Of a stretch of DNA of 64,000 bases, positions 61,064 to 64,000 are shown piece by piece. Below the pieces are notes generated by a model that was given only the letters and a program-made list of their open reading frames with translations, did not search any database and was not told the DNA's origin. The position numbers were made by a program, and so were the translations under genes. Source of the DNA: Pseudisothecium myosuroides (lineage: Eukaryota; Streptophyta; Bryopsida; Hypnales; Lembophyllaceae). Positions within the stretch are counted from its first letter, which is position 1. Every line of letters begins with the position of its first letter. The stretch is taken from contig OX637292.1 of the NCBI GenBank assembly GCA_951799445.1, forward strand, positions 10,233,296-10,297,295, written 5' to 3'.

Positions 61064-64000
61064 ATGGGTGCCTCGCCTTCCAAACCTTCTGTCTCTCTCG
61101 CTTCACCCCCGCTCTCTGAGCCACGCTCACCGCCGACTGCCTCAGTGCTCGCTCAGGAGACGAGGTATCCCCTCTATTGTTCATGACTCTGTATGCAATA
61201 CACGCACATGCCCCTCCTCCATCAACCTTCCGTGCATTTATGAATCTTTGATCCTTGCGTTTCTCTCCGCAGGGATGGTGCAAGAGGGTTGTCTGGAATA
61301 CTGGCTTGTATCCCACCCAGTGAGGCAGCGGGTCCGCTTAGGAAGCGATTGCGTTCTGCTCTACCCGGTAATGAGGAATGAATTGGGTGTTCCATGTCTT
61401 TTGGATGCTTGGATATTTTGTTTGCTTGGATATTTTGTTTGCTTGATGCCATTCTGGAGTTGATGATTAGCAGACATGTCCAACTCCTTGACATCATTTT
61501 GGGAGTCGAATTTCTGGAGCCTTGTCTTGGAAAGCATCCATCTTGCGTTTTGATGCTTGATTTATCATCCCTCATGGAGTATGTTGTTTGTTGATTGAGT
61601 CTCCTGATGCCGTGATCAACCATTTTGCAGAGGCTGGTGGGGGTGCAAAGCGTATCAAGGATGTAGGCAATGGTTTTGTTCCTGATACCGCGCTACCGAA
61701 TGATGATGGTCAAGTCCAGCTTGCAACTGCTGTGCGTTTCACATCCTTGGACCTACTCATTACGGGAGCTCATTTACTGATTGGAAATGAACTCTATGAT
61801 CGTCTCTTTCCAATTAAGTGGGGATTTTCTGTTGATTTGGAAAACTGCCTTTGATTTGTCATTGATGCTTCGTAAGTTATGGAAGAGAACATAGTCCTAC
61901 AGTTTTCTATTGGTTTGATTTTAGATGGACAGGAAAATGATTTTCTGAATCCTGCCCCCTTGGGTATAGAATCTTTGAATTATAAGTGAACTGCATCAAA
62001 GGCTATTTCTTGACGGTATCCATTTTTTGACCAATGAATAGGGACCAGAGTCCGTGTTATTCTCATGCCAGCCTTTGGGAGCAGCAAGTGACATGGTACT
62101 TGGCCCTTCTGGGAGCGCACATGGTGTGCAGCCCATGAGGTACGCTATTGTTTCAAATCTTCAGGGAAGTAGTTAATTTAGTACTGAATCTTTTTTCTCA
62201 TAGATTGTAGTGTGTTCTTGTGGTGTGTCATTATGTTAAGAAGTTGTTGGAGTTCAATGTATGATCAGTTATCGTTGCTTGAAAGTACAGAGTTTTGAAG
62301 CAGAAAAATAAGTTGAGATGTATTATTCGTATTGAAATAGTGTACCAGTGATGCATCGTGGTCAGGTAATAACACCCAAAATCGTCAAATTAAGCAATTC
62401 AGCATAGTTGGAGGCTCCTTTTTCAGGAAAAAACATTATTATAGTTTTAGCAAGTGAAACATGTGAATTAGAAAAGAAAAGAATATTTGGATATGAACTT
62501 TTAATTATGAAAAAAAGTAATTTTTAAAAGTAATTACTATGAGTTTTTCAAGTGGAACTTCCCTAGACAACTCAAAACCGTCACATATGTTGGTCATGAA
62601 ACCGAAATCTAGAAAATCAACAATCAATTGATCACAACTAAATATACAAACAATTGAATAAACACTTTTGGAGACACTTTGAGAAGATATCTATTTATTA
62701 AGAATGGGTTTGTAGGTGGTTTTGGTTGTTCTCACCTTAGTTGAAATTTGGATTTTTTTCACCTTAGTTGAAATATAGAAAGGTCATTAGAGTGATAATT
62801 GGAGTGTCTCCAGTTTCATTCAAACTTGACATGATGAGCCCTATAGTGACCATTGAGCTTGGGTATGTGTTTGGAAACAGATTCATAGGATTTGCATGAT
62901 TGTCCAAAGCTTTTTAATCATTGGCCAACTCATGCACTGTTTTGCAGCTTGTTTAAATTGGACGGAGCCAAACATAAGATATTTCTTAGTCACTCGGGAG
63001 CCCAAAAAGATTTTGTGGAGCAATTGTGTGTGGATCTTGAACGCATGGGATATTTCTTCCCATTTTTTGATCAAAGGCACCACAGTTTGCCCAAAGGCGA
63101 GGACTTTGCACCTCTTATCATTGAAGCAGCTCGATTGTGTCGTGTTGCGGTGATTGTGTTGTCAGAAGAGTTTTTGTGTTCCAAGTGGCCAATGGTTGAG
63201 TTGGCTGAGTTCTATGCTGCTCAGCAAGGTGCAAGAGGTGGTGGTGGCAAGTTGAAACTACTCCCCTTGTTTTTTAAGTTATCCATTGAAGAGGTTAAGG
63301 ATGAGGGTCGTTGGATGCCTAAATGGAAAGAACATGCTGCATGTGATGACCAGATTGACTTGTCTAAATGGAGTGCGGCTGTAAGAGCCTTGTGCAAGTC
63401 AAATGGCTTGGATTTTGGAAAGGTTGCAAAGAAGGAGGTGGCTTATAGGAAGTGTGTTGTTGAGAGCATTTTCAAGTTGTCTCCTCCAGACTTGCTCTTT
63501 GGCAGCTCTGAAAGCATGGTTGGCTCAAGTCGAATGTGTGAGGTACTTGAGACTACTTGGTCTTGTGCCTCTTGTTGAATTTTTGATTATGCATTATGAT
63601 GTGTTTCATGATGTGTGTTCCTTAATTTGTGGATCTGCAAGCATTTCTTGGACTTGTTTGTTCACTTTTTTTCTTAGTTTACCTTTGGAAGAGGACTTGT
63701 ATGTCTGTATAGAACTTATAACATAATTTTTGGTGTCATTGACGTTTATTATAGGCTTTTAGATATGAATATTTATTGATGACTAGGCATTCTAGATTTA
63801 TAAGTTTTAATTAGTATTGATATTGGCTACTGATTTGTGGTAGTTTTAAAGTTGAAAGTAATGTCTTTGAGTTACTTTAATTCATACATTCAAGTACTTT
63901 GTAGATTATTGAAGTTTTAGTTGTTTTTGTGATTCATGTGAAGAATTGAATTTGGATTGTTTTGACAAGTTTATTTGATGCACAGGCCATATCAACTCAA
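61064..64000 (+). CDS. TNL immune receptor copy C (5' half: myristoylation leader and TIR), intact, runs off window
   Basis: Exons on the plus strand: 61064-61164, 61273-61367, 61631-61731, 62042-62139, 62948-63542, and exon 6 starting at 63986 (Ala-Ile-Ser-Thr-Gln, then the window ends). All borders are GT-AG and phases join without a stop. The start codon is chosen because MGASPSK is conserved in the three copies and matches the N-myristoyltransferase consensus (Gly2, Ser6, Lys7). Residues about 67-131 are a low-similarity linker. TIR occupies about 140-300: KIFLSHSGAQKDF as first strand and helix, and SKWPMVEL with the Glu (about 216) that aligns with the NADase catalytic residue. The usual WCL of seed-plant TIRs is WPM here. 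The TIR exon has the 595-bp length, without the insertion of copy B. Whether the NB and LRR exons are intact cannot be seen. Confidence 0.85.

Larger units (their letters stand above)
59118..64000. repeat. Inverted third copy of the TNL locus (copy C, partial)
   Basis: Read on the plus strand, this stretch matches the minus strand of copies A (about 17450 down to 12501) and B (about 36530 down to 31357). It covers the leader exon, introns and the first five coding exons, and ends 15 bases into exon 6 at the window edge. The recognisable match starts around the GTGTCGAAGCTTTTCTCCGA stretch near 59131. C is thus head-on to A and B, with about 22 kb of unrelated sequence between. Confidence 0.88.

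Overview
This is eukaryotic nuclear DNA from a land plant, most likely a bryophyte (moss or liverwort). Overall it is AT-rich and full of miniature transposons. Its genes are split by many introns with GT-AG borders. The disease-resistance-type genes carry the FLSHSGAQKDFVEQL version of the TIR domain, which I associate from memory with bryophyte proteins. A piece of chloroplast ndhB also sits in the nuclear sequence. The species cannot be named from the sequence alone.

The window is built on three copies of one TIR-NB-LRR (TNL) immune-receptor locus. Copy A (minus strand, coding exons 15323 to 9097) and copy B (minus strand, 34209 to 27914) lie in two direct duplications of about 16-17 kb (about 1-17641 and 20277-36727) separated by 2.6 kb. 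Copy C (plus strand, from 61064, running off the right edge) is inverted and begins to match A and B at about 59118. Splice-phase analysis gives the same eight-exon model in each copy: four small N-terminal exons (101, 95, 101 and 98 bp), a TIR exon (595 bp), a P-loop exon (252 bp), an NB-ARC exon (666 bp) and an LRR exon (about 975 bp). All copies start with MGAS(R/P)SK, a match to the N-myristoylation consensus. A has a CGA-to-TGA nonsense change before the LRRs, B has a 1-bp insertion in the TIR exon, and C is intact as far as it can be read.

Between B and C lie a decayed hAT transposon (about 39.5-44.7 kb), a three-exon gene for a 112-residue secreted peptide precursor with a PSY-like sulfated-tyrosine motif near its C-terminus (47766-49804), and about 9 kb of nested miniature elements plus a Ty3/gypsy relic.

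Because A and B are paralogous copies of the same ancestral segment, many insertions can be read against a matching empty site in the other copy. This gives element ends and target duplications directly: TTAA (piggyBac-like), TA (Stowaway-like), ACA (CACTA-type foldback), AAAC (small palindromic element), and a rearranged nuclear plastid insertion in B. Everything outside the listed genes appears to be introns, flanks and mobile-element debris.
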